Assembly (NCBI RefSeq): GCF_001602625.1
Contig: NZ_LECR01000085.1
Coordinates: 12,730-19,641 of the forward strand
DNA: 6,912 nucleotides
Origin: Sodalis-like endosymbiont of Proechinophthirus fluctus
Lineage (GTDB): Bacteria; Pseudomonadota; Gammaproteobacteria; Enterobacterales; Enterobacteriaceae
Direction of reading: 5' to 3'
A program made the translations under genes and the position numbers. Below, piece by piece: positions 1 to 6,850 of this stretch. Each line of letters begins with the position of its first letter. Position 1 is the stretch's first letter. The notes beneath the pieces are model-generated. The model made no database searches, was not told the origin of the DNA, and worked only from the letters and a program-made list of their open reading frames with translations.

Positions 1-122
1 ACTGTGATCGCCCGCTCGCCCGCTTGGCGCAGGGCAAATTCTCATAGTATTGATAAGATTTGCCACTGCAGCGCGTGGCGACGTGCTCTTGTAAGTTATC
101 AAAGGAAAGAAGGCGATTCATC
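1..122. other. Unassigned left edge
   Basis: No coding match was recognised in any frame. The segment could hold the tail of an upstream gene and the leader of ygaZ. A purine-rich run (aaaggaaagaagg, around 101-113) lies just before the ygaZ remnant and may be a leftover ribosome binding region, but the spacing to the mutated start is loose. Confidence 0.3.
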
Positions 123-158
123 ATAGAGCCTAACAATGCTATAGAGCCTAACAATGCC
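123..158 (+). repeat. 18-bp tandem duplication at the ygaZ start
   Basis: Bases 123-140 and 141-158 are two adjacent copies of an 18-bp unit, atagagcctaacaatgc plus t or c, differing only at the last base. Read in the ygaZ frame each copy gives (I)EPNNA, so the duplication is in frame and covers the expected start. Both copies begin with ATA where an ATG would be expected. Probable replication slippage in a decaying gene. Confidence 0.8.
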
Positions 159-683
159 GATCTGCCGGCCACCACCGTGTTAGCGACCTTCCATCAGGGC
201 ATCAACGTCAAAGATAGCCTGCCGCTTATCATCGGGTATGTGCCGGTGGCGTTTGCCTTTGGTCTGAACGCCGTGAAACTCTGATTCACGCCGTTGGAAG
301 GGATGTTCATTTCCTGCATCATATACGCCCGCTCCAGCCAGTTTGTAATTACTACCCTGATCAGCGTCGGTATTTCGCTGTATATAGCCACACTGACGGT
401 CATGGCGATGGGATGTGAGCCACTTATTGTATAGGACGCCGCTTTATATGGGCCGGCGTTGCGCTAACACACGTCCCTGGCACGCTGTCGCCCTGTAAAA
501 CCGCCCATTGGGCTTTTGGCCTGACCTATGAAGTCTTCGCCGCCACCATTAGCTGCCTCAGCCGGGATAATCGCAGCAGGTCTGCACTTTGCTGGCCTCT
601 AGCTAGTATCGATTCGCATGGCGATTCTGGGTGACATCGGCGGCGGCTGTCTAGCAGCGCTGCTATCGTCCTCGGAGGGGTAA
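123..683 (+). pseudogene. ygaZ: ygaZ remnant, AzlC-family branched-chain amino-acid exporter subunit
   Basis: In E. coli YgaZ is the large inner-membrane subunit of the YgaZH exporter for L-valine and methionine. The reading KDSLPLIIGYVPVAFAFGLN (about 207-266) closely matches its N-terminal part. A TGA at 282-284 replaces a conserved glycine codon, then FTPLEGMFISCIIYA continues in the same frame. An extra G near 410 shifts the frame after the LTVMAM motif. Later pieces read LYGPALR and AHWAFGLTYEVFAA. About 75 codons are missing around 580-615, after which MAILGDIGGGCLAALL matches the C-terminus, ending at TAA 681-683. The start is ATA rather than ATG and lies in a tandem duplication. The remnant is about 560 bp against roughly 740 bp for the intact gene. 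No functional membrane protein can be made. It sits immediately before ygaH, as in E. coli. Confidence 0.88.
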
Positions 684-686
684 GCC

Positions 687-1004
687 GTGACTAGTACGGT
701 GTTTATCATTAGCTGTATAGTAGGGATGGCGAATTTTCTATTTCTTTGGTTACCGTTTTTTTCTAGCGGGCGACCGAATGCATAATGGCCAGCCCGGGTC
801 GGGTACTGGACAGTATCGGTATTGCCGCTATTTGTGCATTGCTGGTGGTATTATCCACCTTACCCGATACCTTAATTATCCTACATGAGCCTCAGCTTGT
901 ATGGCCTACGCTAGCAGGGTTTTGACATTGGCGGTGCTGTTTACCTGCACTCGCAGCATCATCATAACGACGCTGTCCAGTGCTCTAGTGTATGGCGTGG
1001 TGTA
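687..1004 (+). pseudogene. ygaH: ygaH remnant, AzlD-family exporter small subunit
   Basis: YgaH is the small membrane partner of YgaZ in amino-acid export. A GTG at 687 follows a good Shine-Dalgarno sequence (ggagg, 674-678, 8-nt gap) that overlaps the last codons of ygaZ, the tight coupling expected of this pair. The first 32 codons (VTSTVFIISCIVGMANFLFL and on) align with the E. coli N-terminus, then TAA at 783-785 stops it. Another frame continues with DSIGIAAICALLVV and WPTLAGF. After a further frame change the tail reads CTRSIIITTLSSALVYG and ends at TAA 1002-1004. Length is close to that of the intact gene, so decay here is mostly by point changes and small indels. Confidence 0.87.
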
Positions 1005-1114
1005 AAAATGCTTACTAGAATTTTAATCAGGGGAGTAAGGAAATGGGTAAATTAAAATTACCTCAACACTTATATATTATATATTAAAATTTTTACTAAT
1101 GAGGTGCAGGTTAA
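1005..1114 (+). promoter_or_regulatory. AT-rich leader upstream of mprA
   Basis: This gap between ygaH and mprA is strikingly AT-rich around 1046-1100, including tatatattatatatta, in the position where the emrR promoter and the EmrR operator lie in E. coli. No clean -35/-10 pair or operator palindrome could be assigned. A 14-codon open frame at 1043-1087 follows a purine-rich gggagtaagga; it is probably chance. A good Shine-Dalgarno sequence (gaggtg, 1101-1106) lies 8 nt before the mprA ATG at 1115. Confidence 0.35.
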
Positions 1115-1650
1115 ATGGAAAGTTCTTTAACCCCGGATAGAACAAATGTTAACGCTGGACACGCAGAAAAAAAGCGATTTTCCTTTCCAGGAAGTGTAAT
1201 TACCCCGTTTGTGCATGCACATGTAGGGTAAACTGCTGGAAAACCGCAACCGTATTGCTTGAAAGCCCAGGGAATTAATGAAACCTTGTTTATAGTGTTG
1301 GTGACTATGAAATCGCAGGCCAGCCGCAGTATTCAAGTATTTAGCCGCCAGAACTGAGTTCGGCTCTGGTTTCCTCCCTCACTAATGCCACCCACATTGC
1401 CGATGAGCTGGAAAAACGCAGCTGGATTGAACGTAAACAGAATGAAAATGACCGCAGCTGTTTGCATCTGCATCTGACGAAAGCCGGCCAGACGTTTCTT
1501 GATAATCTTTTACCGTCGTAGTATAATTACCTGATTTAATTACTAGTCGACGCTGAATGAAGCGGAAAAGCAGCGATCGGAATGCCTGACCCGCAAGCTG
1601 TCGAATAGGTTCGATACGCTTATCTCGGAAGTGAATGTGCTGAAGTTAAA
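1115..1650 (+). pseudogene. mprA: mprA/emrR remnant, MarR-family repressor of multidrug efflux
   Basis: In E. coli MprA (EmrR) is a winged-helix repressor of the emrRAB multidrug efflux operon. ATG 1115 begins MESSLTP, like the E. coli start. The frame is then lost: another frame reads LDTQKKSDFPFQEV, and LCMHM is followed by TAG (1224-1226) where E. coli has Gln, then GKLLENRNR. The central part LKAQGINETLF and the DNA-binding-domain stretch [20 protein letters not shown] are very well preserved, followed by [19 protein letters not shown] and a TAG at 1519-1521. The last recognisable part is TRKLSNRFDTLISEVNVL. Several frame changes rule out a working repressor. The right end is approximate because the C-terminus fades out. 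The emrA and emrB genes that normally follow are absent. Confidence 0.88.
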
Positions 1651-1658
1651 TCTTCAGC
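1639..1658. repeat. 7-bp inverted repeat at the end of mprA
   Basis: gctgaag (1639-1645) and cttcagc (1652-1658) are perfect inverted arms around a 6-nt loop. It sits at the 3' end of the mprA remnant. There is no T-run after it on either strand, so it is at best a weak or decayed terminator and may be chance. Confidence 0.35.
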
Positions 1659-1716
1659 TTACCACAGCAAACATCGCAAGGAACCCTCTAAGGCGTTTTT
1701 TAGCGTCTCGCTGACG

Positions 1717-2650
1717 TCAGATATGGTTTTTCCACCACTATTCCGCTAGTAGAATGCCAGCGCTTACAGACACGTTCAAACTGGGTGCCCGACCAGTGCC
1801 ATTGATGACTGCTAGCGATATCCGTATGGGACAGTGCCTCATATGAAGAGCGCGATATCATCTTCCGCCAACACTAGCACACTGCTAAGGCGGGTATATT
1901 TACTTCGGAAAGTGGCATTTCACCGTTACCAGCTAATTACCACAGTGTATCAAGTTTGCTGAAAACGCCGCATATCCTGCAATATATCGTTGCACTGAAT
2001 GGCTTTGACGTACTCTGCCGCACCTTCGGTGGTGCGCTTCGCAGCGCCGGACCCCAGTAGAGAGCTATCGCTTACCTCCACTACGTTCACGCCGAAGTGC
2101 GCAAGCTGCATATGATGGCGCCGAGATTGTGAGGATTACTAATAATCTGCTCCAGGCCCATAACACAATCGTGCTGTTTTACGGTGACTTTAGCAAGATA
2201 GCAGTCGGCGCTAAGACAGTCGTGTTTTTTTAATCAAAAACAGACACCTCCGTGATGTTCAGTGCCTGAGGATTTGGCCAACTCATCGTCTTCCACCACA
2301 TGATAAGCCATATGGTTAGTCACAATCCAGCGCAGCGCATCGCGAAACTGCAACATCACCGATTGCTCGAACAAGGCCTGCACGATAGCATTCTAGTGGT
2401 TGCAAAACAGCGCCTGACAGGCATTTTCCCCATAAACGTAGGTTTCTACGGCACGCTGGCGGCTCAGCTGTTTCTGGATTTTGCCTCTGATTCCCCCATG
2501 ATCTGGTCCGACGACGCCATCTCCGCATCGGCGGTCGATCTGCGCATGGCGGGGTGGCCGCGTTGGTGCCTCCTGATCTTCCTATTTTTTGTGCACATAC
2601 ATCACGTGGAATTTGCCATTTTTACCCTTTAATAAATCGTTATCGCTCAT
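1717..2650 (-). pseudogene. yfiF: yfiF remnant, SpoU/TrmH-family putative RNA 2'-O-methyltransferase
   Basis: YfiF is a SPOUT-class putative tRNA/rRNA methyltransferase with no firmly established substrate. Reading the - strand from ATG 2650-2648, preceded by a strong gaggag-type ribosome site (about 2655-2662), gives MSDNDLLKGKNGKFHVMYV, then a TAG at 2584-2582. Downstream pieces in shifting frames match E. coli Yfi[50 protein letters not shown], and the SPOUT motifs NPHNLG and SLNVSVSAGILLAE near the C-terminus. The frame of that last piece runs through one stop to a TGA at 1719-1717. About 930 bp remain against about 1040 bp for the E. coli gene, with many stops. The gene is divergent from trxC, as in E. 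coli. Its usual convergent neighbour ung is absent, replaced by the mprA remnant. Confidence 0.88.
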
Positions 2651-2878
2651 ATTACCCTCCTCTCTAATGGGCGCGAAGATTACCCGATCTCTGCCCATAT
2701 AGCATAGCTACCGGGTTAAAGTAAAAGCGGGCAACTATTATAGAAACCATCGAATAACTCATTTTTTCACCTGTTATTCCTTTTACTATACTTTAAAAAT
2801 TGGCCCACTAAAATGCGAATACCACTGGCCGGAAAATTTCCGACGCTACAGTTAGTTCCACTCATCAGAAGCAACATT
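2651..2878. promoter_or_regulatory. Divergent yfiF-trxC intergenic region
   Basis: A 228-bp gap between two divergent gene remnants, so it should once have held both promoters. It is AT-rich in the middle (about 2735-2820), with ttttttcacctgttattcc and actatactttaaaaattgg. In E. coli trxC is activated by OxyR; no convincing four-part ATAG/CTAT array was found here. No coding sequence was recognised. Confidence 0.4.
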
Positions 2879-3200
2879 ATGAACACGGTTTGTGCATCCT
2901 GCCTAGCCATTAATCGCCTGCAGGATGGTTACTATTTATCATCGATTTTGGGAGCCGTGGTGTGACCCCTGCGTTGGTTTTGCGCCGGTATTCGATGCCG
3001 TCGCCGGCGAACGTAGCGATAAAGTGCGTTTCATCAAGATCAATACCGAAGCTGAGCCGGCTCTCAGCAGTCATTTTGGCATACGCAGTATTTAACCATT
3101 ATTTTGTTTAAGTAGGAGCAGAAAGTGGACTCGCTGCTACATGGCGCACAATGCCGAAAGCGCCATTACCCCTGTGCCTTACCCTCATGGGACGCCATGA
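2879..3200 (+). pseudogene. trxC: trxC remnant, thioredoxin 2
   Basis: Thioredoxin 2 is a cytosolic disulfide reductase with an N-terminal zinc-binding domain. ATG 2879 starts [17 protein letters not shown], which matches the first CxxC zinc motif. The sequence then jumps to what corresponds to LPVVIDFW in E. coli, so about 40 codons including the second CxxC pair are deleted near 2929. The active-site region reads WEPWCDPC, with Asp replacing the Gly of the canonical WCGPC. Then comes [20 protein letters not shown] and [18 protein letters not shown], after which the frame meets TAA. Further pieces match GQKVDSLLHGA and MPKAP, and the last dozen residues are unrecognisable. Upstream yfiF and downstream yfiP are the expected neighbours. 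The right end is approximate. Confidence 0.9.
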
Positions 3201-3512
3201 AACCTACACTTGATCACCCGCGGGGCGCCCTTTGAAGGGTAGGAATTTCCAGGTCACCCTAAAGACGCTAAACGCGTCTTTAGGGTGACCTGGGTAGAAT
3301 GGGTCAGCGTTAGTCAAATGGCCTTTCGTGGGATAAACTCGACGGGATAAGATAAGAAAAGCCTCCATGCAGTATGCCACTTTATGCCGCAGAAAGCCGC
3401 CTTAAGCATGTAGGTCGATGTGCCAAGAAAACGCGTACCATGAGGAAAAAGCATTACCTTTCTCCCAAGCGCTCTGGTAAACTCTTCCTCTTTTTCCACC
3501 TATCGCTACACT
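3201..3512. other. Gene-free gap between trxC and yfiP remnants
   Basis: No protein family was recognised in any frame here. The open frames that cross it on both strands show no familiar motifs. The main content is the long inverted repeat at 3249-3293. A smaller palindromic cluster (gggcgccc and ccctttgaaggg, about 3223-3239) lies just to its left. The rest is unassigned. Confidence 0.45.
3249..3293. repeat. Perfect 20-bp inverted repeat with a 5-nt loop
   Basis: Bases 3249-3268 and 3274-3293 are exact reverse complements (ccaggtcaccctaaagacgc and its complement) around the loop taaac. The stem would be very stable on either strand. No T-run follows it, so it is not a standard Rho-independent terminator. 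Near-direct repeats flank it: gggtaggaat at 3237-3246 and gggtagaat at 3292-3300, the latter overlapping the stem by two bases. It could be a small mobile or repeat element, a decayed terminator of trxC, or an attenuator-like structure. The identity is unknown. Confidence 0.85.
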
Positions 3513-3900
3513 ATGACCCAAAACGCCGTACTGGCCTTGCGCCAATTCCGATTGCAACAATCCATGCGCCCTTTTCCTGCCTGCGGCAGCGAGGTACTAC
3601 GCTGCGAGGGTTATCTGCTGCCGCGCCGGCGTTGTTTGTGCTACATCATCAAGCCGTCATAGTAGGATCCGGCTCGGTACGCGACCAGATAAAGGCCTGC
3701 GTCACCGGTAGAATATCGGAGATTAACCATCCGGTGTTGCTAGGTTTGAGGGGCTCTGTCGAACATTACCAGACAGAACCGGCTACTAGCCTGCTACGGC
3801 GGCGTGGCCGATCTACTCCGTCAGCCCTATGTTGTTTTCCTACCGGCCCCTATGTACCGGGAGAGCGATGCGTGGTCAATCATGTTTTGCCCAGCGCTCG
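3513..3900 (+). pseudogene. yfiP: yfiP (tapT) 5' remnant, DTW-domain tRNA acp3U transferase
   Basis: YfiP/TapT transfers the aminocarboxypropyl group of SAM to uridine 47 of tRNA. ATG 3513 gives MTQNAVLALRQFRLQQSMRP and then CxxC-like motifs. The first is damaged: RCEGY where E. coli has RCQRC. LPRRRCLCYIIKP follows. Two adjacent TAG codons at 3660-3665 end the frame. Pieces in other frames then match QIKACVTGRISEI (E. coli EPMKPSNTGRLIADI), YQTEPATSLL and QPYVVF. Homology stops near 3890-3900. The C-terminal half, including the catalytic DTW-type motif, is absent and replaced by internal patZ sequence. Confidence 0.82.
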
Positions 3901-5363
3901 GGCTACTGCTGGATCTCGCCGACGATACGATCCCAGATCGTTACCGCGCCGCGCTATTGACGTTCATGGGCAATAAAGATTATTACGCACTGCTGATAAT
4001 CTATGTCCCGAGTGCTACCTCGCCTAGTAACCAGACTGCTACGTAAGTTATCGCCATATTGGCTGGTGCTTCCCCGCTCACGACCGGTTGCTGTATTGAG
4101 CAATTAGAGCAGCTAGTTTTTTCACAGCAAGCATGCCGTTCTATTCATCACCTAGGCTCGCCTGCCGACCTACCGCACCCCCGAGGGGGCCGTGATGGCC
4201 TTTGAGTACGGGCGTAATCAGCGCCAATTGATACTGATGCTGCCGATCGGGCTGGCCATCGACGCCACCCATGTTCACCAGATAATCCGCCAAGCACTGG
4301 ATTAAGATATCACCCAGCTGGAAACCCATGACGTTATACCCCTCATTGAAGCTTATAGCACAAGACCTAGATAACTGCCGATAGCGACGACGCAGTGCGG
4401 CCCAGTGAAGGGCGTGGTTATCCAGTCGCGATGAAGCTGCATTTCGCCGGTATCGCACATAAATCCGACGTACAATGGGTAATATTCGCGTTGCGCAACG
4501 TAGTAGAAGTAACGCAGGTAGCCAGTGCTATGCTGTTGCCGCCGCTTAATATGGCGCTGGATTATCACCTGATATGTTACAGGGACTGAAGAAGGTCATC
4601 CTGCGCAATAACCACTCCGCTGTATCCGCTGGATACAGCGGGGCTCAGCCAACTACTGGTGAAGATGTCCAATTTGGTGGTAGGCTGCCCAGAAAATTAT
4701 CGCGTTGAATACTCATCTGCTGCTGGCCTGCAGCAGCGATCGGCAGCGATATGACGGCGCCGCTGGCTATCCAGCCCTATCCGTGCCAGTTGGAGTCGGT
4801 CATCACGCTCAATAATGGGCAAATCTGTTTGTTCCAGCTAATTATGCCTGAAGATGAACTACTACTGAAAACTTTCATCGGTCATGTGAACTCGCGAAGT
4901 CCTATTTTACCGCTACTTCACAGCGAAATTAGCGAATTTATCCATGAATATTTAGCCTATATGATGCAAATCGACTACGATCGGGAAATGGCGTTCGTGG
5001 CGGTGTCAAGCAACAACAAGATTGTGAAGTCATCATCGGTAATCACCCTTGTTTATTGCCGATTCGGATAATACCGATACGGAATTCGCGGTGCTGGTGC
5101 GTTACGATTTGAAAAAACTAGGACTCAGGCGCATGCTTCTTGGAGAAGATTATTAATTACACCCGCGCCCATTGGTCTGCAGCAGCTGACCCGCCATTAC
5201 TATGCTCAATAACTGCGGCATGATTGATAGCGCTGGAGCGCAATTAGGCTTCACGATGGATATTAAACTGCAGAACAGCATAGACGCATCGTCGTGCTTG
5301 CGATGGGACCGGTTACATATTACATTGCGCCGGCAGCAGGCAAGGATTAGCCGGGCAAATTGA
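3901..5363 (+). pseudogene. patZ: patZ (yfiQ) remnant, protein lysine acetyltransferase
   Basis: PatZ is a large (about 886 residues) acetyltransferase with an NDP-forming acyl-CoA-synthetase-like body and a C-terminal GNAT domain; it acetylates and inactivates Acs. The first recognisable part, DLADDTIPDRYRAALL to YALLIIYVPSATSP (3912-4031), corresponds to roughly residue 345 onward, so over a third of the gene is gone. Next come PTYRTPEGAVMAFEYGRNQ (about 4167), LETHDVIPLIEAY, then GYPVAMKLHFAGIAHKSDVQ (about 4420-4480). A second deletion near 4533 joins VASAM to LPPLNM. PLDTAGLSQLLVKMSNLVV follows. The GNAT part reads MMQIDYDREMAFVAV inside a 106-codon open stretch (4751-5071), then DTEFAVLVRYDLKKLGLR, where the acetyl-CoA loop is corrupted, and LGFTMDIKL. 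The C-terminus fades before 5363. Many stops and frameshifts make activity impossible. Confidence 0.88.
4617..4641. repeat. Perfect 11-bp inverted repeat inside patZ
   Basis: ccgctgtatcc (4617-4627) and ggatacagcgg (4631-4641) are exact inverted arms around gct. The segment reads PLYPLDTAG in the patZ frame and corresponds to the conserved E. coli LRPLDVAG. The palindrome therefore lies in former coding sequence, not between genes. Confidence 0.75.
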
Positions 5364-5389
5364 AACATGCCCACAAGCAACAAAAGTAG

Positions 5390-5398
5390 TGGTATTAT
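5390..5398 (+). promoter_or_regulatory. Candidate extended -10 promoter for pssA
   Basis: tggtattat carries a TGn extension followed by TATTAT, a good extended -10 element. No convincing -35 hexamer lies at normal spacing, which extended -10 promoters can tolerate. Transcription would start near 5405 and give a leader of about 68 nt to the pssA ATG. Purine-rich agagaagaag (about 5454-5463) could act as a loose ribosome binding region. As patZ upstream is dead, an own promoter is expected, but this one is unproven. Confidence 0.35.
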
Positions 5399-5472
5399 GG
5401 CCCGTTCAACGCAACTGCCTATCTACACAGGGTCATTCCAACCTTCGATGATAAGAGAAGAAGCGCACTGTG

Positions 5473-6828
5473 ATGTTGTCAACTTTTAAACGCAACAAAC
5501 ATCAACAACACCTTGCACAACTGCCAAAAATCCCCCAGACGGTTGCAGATGTTAAAACTCTTTACAGCCCTGAAGATTTTTATCAAGCACTCATACAGGC
5601 AATCGCCGGCGCCCGGCGGCGGATTTATCTGGTCGCTCTATATCTGGAACAGGACCAAGGCGGCGAACGAATCCTTGAGGCTCTTTATCAGGCCAAGCGC
5701 ACCGACCCTACGCTTGAAATAGCGATTCTGGTTGACTGGCACCGGGCACAGCGCGGGCGAATCGGCGGCGCCGCTGCTAACACCAACGCCGATTGGTACT
5801 GCTGGATGGCACAAACCCATCCCGGTGTAGACGTGCCAGTATACGGCGTGCCGGTCAATATCCACGAAGCGTTCGGAGTTTTACACTTGAAGGGTTTTAT
5901 CGTCGACGGTGAGGTGATTTACAGCGGCGCCAGCCTGAATGATGTCTATCTGCATCAGCAGGATAAATACCGCTACGATCGCTACCAGATTATCCGTAAC
6001 CACCCGCTGGCAGACACGCTACTCAACTATATTAAACAACATTTGCTCACGGCGCCGGCGGTGAATCGATTGGACAGTACCGCCCGGCCGAAAAGCTTGG
6101 AGATAAAAAATGATACCCGCCTATTTCGCCAGTCCCTGCGGGAGGCCATCTATCGTTATCAGGGTGAAGCAGGCCACAATGAACTAGCCATAACCCCGCT
6201 AGTAGGATTAGGCAAACAAAGCCCACTGAACAAAACGATCCACCATTTGTTGTGTTCGACCCGCGATATCTTGACGTTGTGTACCCCTTATTTCAATTTG
6301 CCCGCGCTGCTGATGCGCGATCTCATCAGGTTACTGCGCCTGGGCAGGCAGGTGGAAATCATTGTCGGCGATAAGACTGCCAACGATTTTTATATCCCGG
6401 AAGAGCAGCCATTTAAAATCATTGGCGCCCTCCCCTACCTATATGAAGTCAACCTGCGCCGCTTTCTTGGCCGTTTGCAGCATTATGTAGATAATGGTCA
6501 ACTGGTGGTGCGTCTGTGGAAAGACGACGACAACAGCTATCACTTAAAAGGCGTTTGGGTGGACCAAGAGTGGCAATTGCTGACCGGTAATAACCTTAAC
6601 CCACGTGCCTGGCGGCTCGATCTGGAAAATGCGCTACTAATCCACGATCCCACACAGGCGCTGCGGACGCAGCGTGAGCGCGAACTCGCCATGATCCGTA
6701 CTCACACTCGGATGGTAAAGCACTTCACCGAGCTACAAAGCATAGCAGACTATCCGATTAAAGTGCGTAAACTTATTCGTCGTTTACGCCGTGTCCGCAT
6801 TGATCGCTTAATTAGCCGAATACTCTGA
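5473..6828 (+). CDS. pssA: Phosphatidylserine synthase (CDP-diacylglycerol-serine O-phosphatidyltransferase)
   Basis: PssA condenses CDP-diacylglycerol with L-serine to phosphatidylserine and CMP, the committed step to phosphatidylethanolamine; the E. coli enzyme associates peripherally with the membrane and ribosomes. The protein aligns with E. coli PssA end to end, from MLSTFKRNKHQQHLAQLPK to the C-terminal RRLRRVRIDRLISRIL. Both phospholipase-D-type HKD motifs are complete: H138-x-K140-x4-D145 (HLKGFIVD) followed by GASLND, and H357-x-K359-x4-D364 (HLKGVWVD) followed by TGNNLNPRAW. The ATG at 5473 gives 451 residues, the E. coli length; a GTG directly before it at 5470 would add only one residue. 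There is no signal peptide and no membrane segment. The basic C-terminus suits binding to acidic lipid or ribosomes. It is the only intact protein gene here. Its E. coli downstream neighbour yfiM is missing, and a 5S gene on the opposite strand converges on it with no visible terminator. Confidence 0.97.
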   Translation: MLSTFKRNKHQQHLAQLPKIPQTVADVKTLYSPEDFYQALIQAIAGARRRIYLVALYLEQDQGGERILEALYQAKRTDPTLEIAILVDWHRAQRGRIGGAAANTNADWYCWMAQTHPGVDVPVYGVPVNIHEAFGVLHLKGFIVDGEVIYSGASLNDVYLHQQDKYRYDRYQIIRNHPLADTLLNYIKQHLLTAPAVNRLDSTARPKSLEIKNDTRLFRQSLREAIYRYQGEAGHNELAITPLVGLGKQSPLNKTIHHLLCSTRDILTLCTPYFNLPALLMRDLIRLLRLGRQVEIIVGDKTANDFYIPEEQPFKIIGALPYLYEVNLRRFLGRLQHYVDNGQLVVRLWKDDDNSYHLKGVWVDQEWQLLTGNNLNPRAWRLDLENALLIHDPTQALRTQRERELAMIRTHTRMVKHFTELQSIADYPIKVRKLIRRLRRVRIDRLISRIL

Positions 6829-6850
6829 AGTAGTATGAACGATCATTTTA

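Noticed and set aside
401..425. Programmed frameshift in ygaZ
   Set aside because: There is no slippery heptamer, and other stops and deletions in the same gene show plain decay.
2300..2632. A 110-codon open frame on the + strand
   Set aside because: It lies antisense to the yfiF remnant, whose protein matches are clear on the - strand, and its own product shows no known motif.
2735..2830. OxyR site upstream of trxC
   Set aside because: There are single ctat and atag words, but not the four-part array at the required spacing.
3374..3976. A 200-codon open frame on the + strand
   Set aside because: It starts in the gene-free gap, crosses the yfiP remnant out of its main frame and ends inside patZ sequence. 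The recognisable protein pieces change frame across it, so it is a chance frame and not a new gene.
4141..4458. A 105-codon open frame on the - strand
   Set aside because: It is antisense to patZ sequence that matches the E. coli protein (PTYRTPEG, LETHDVIPLIEAY).
4751..5071. A separate small GNAT acetyltransferase gene
   Set aside because: The open stretch matches only the first half of the patZ GNAT domain and ends before the acetyl-CoA binding loop, so it is a leftover of patZ. No ribosome binding site of note precedes it.
5470..5472. GTG as the start of pssA
   Set aside because: The ATG at 5473 directly follows and gives exactly the E. coli N-terminus and length.
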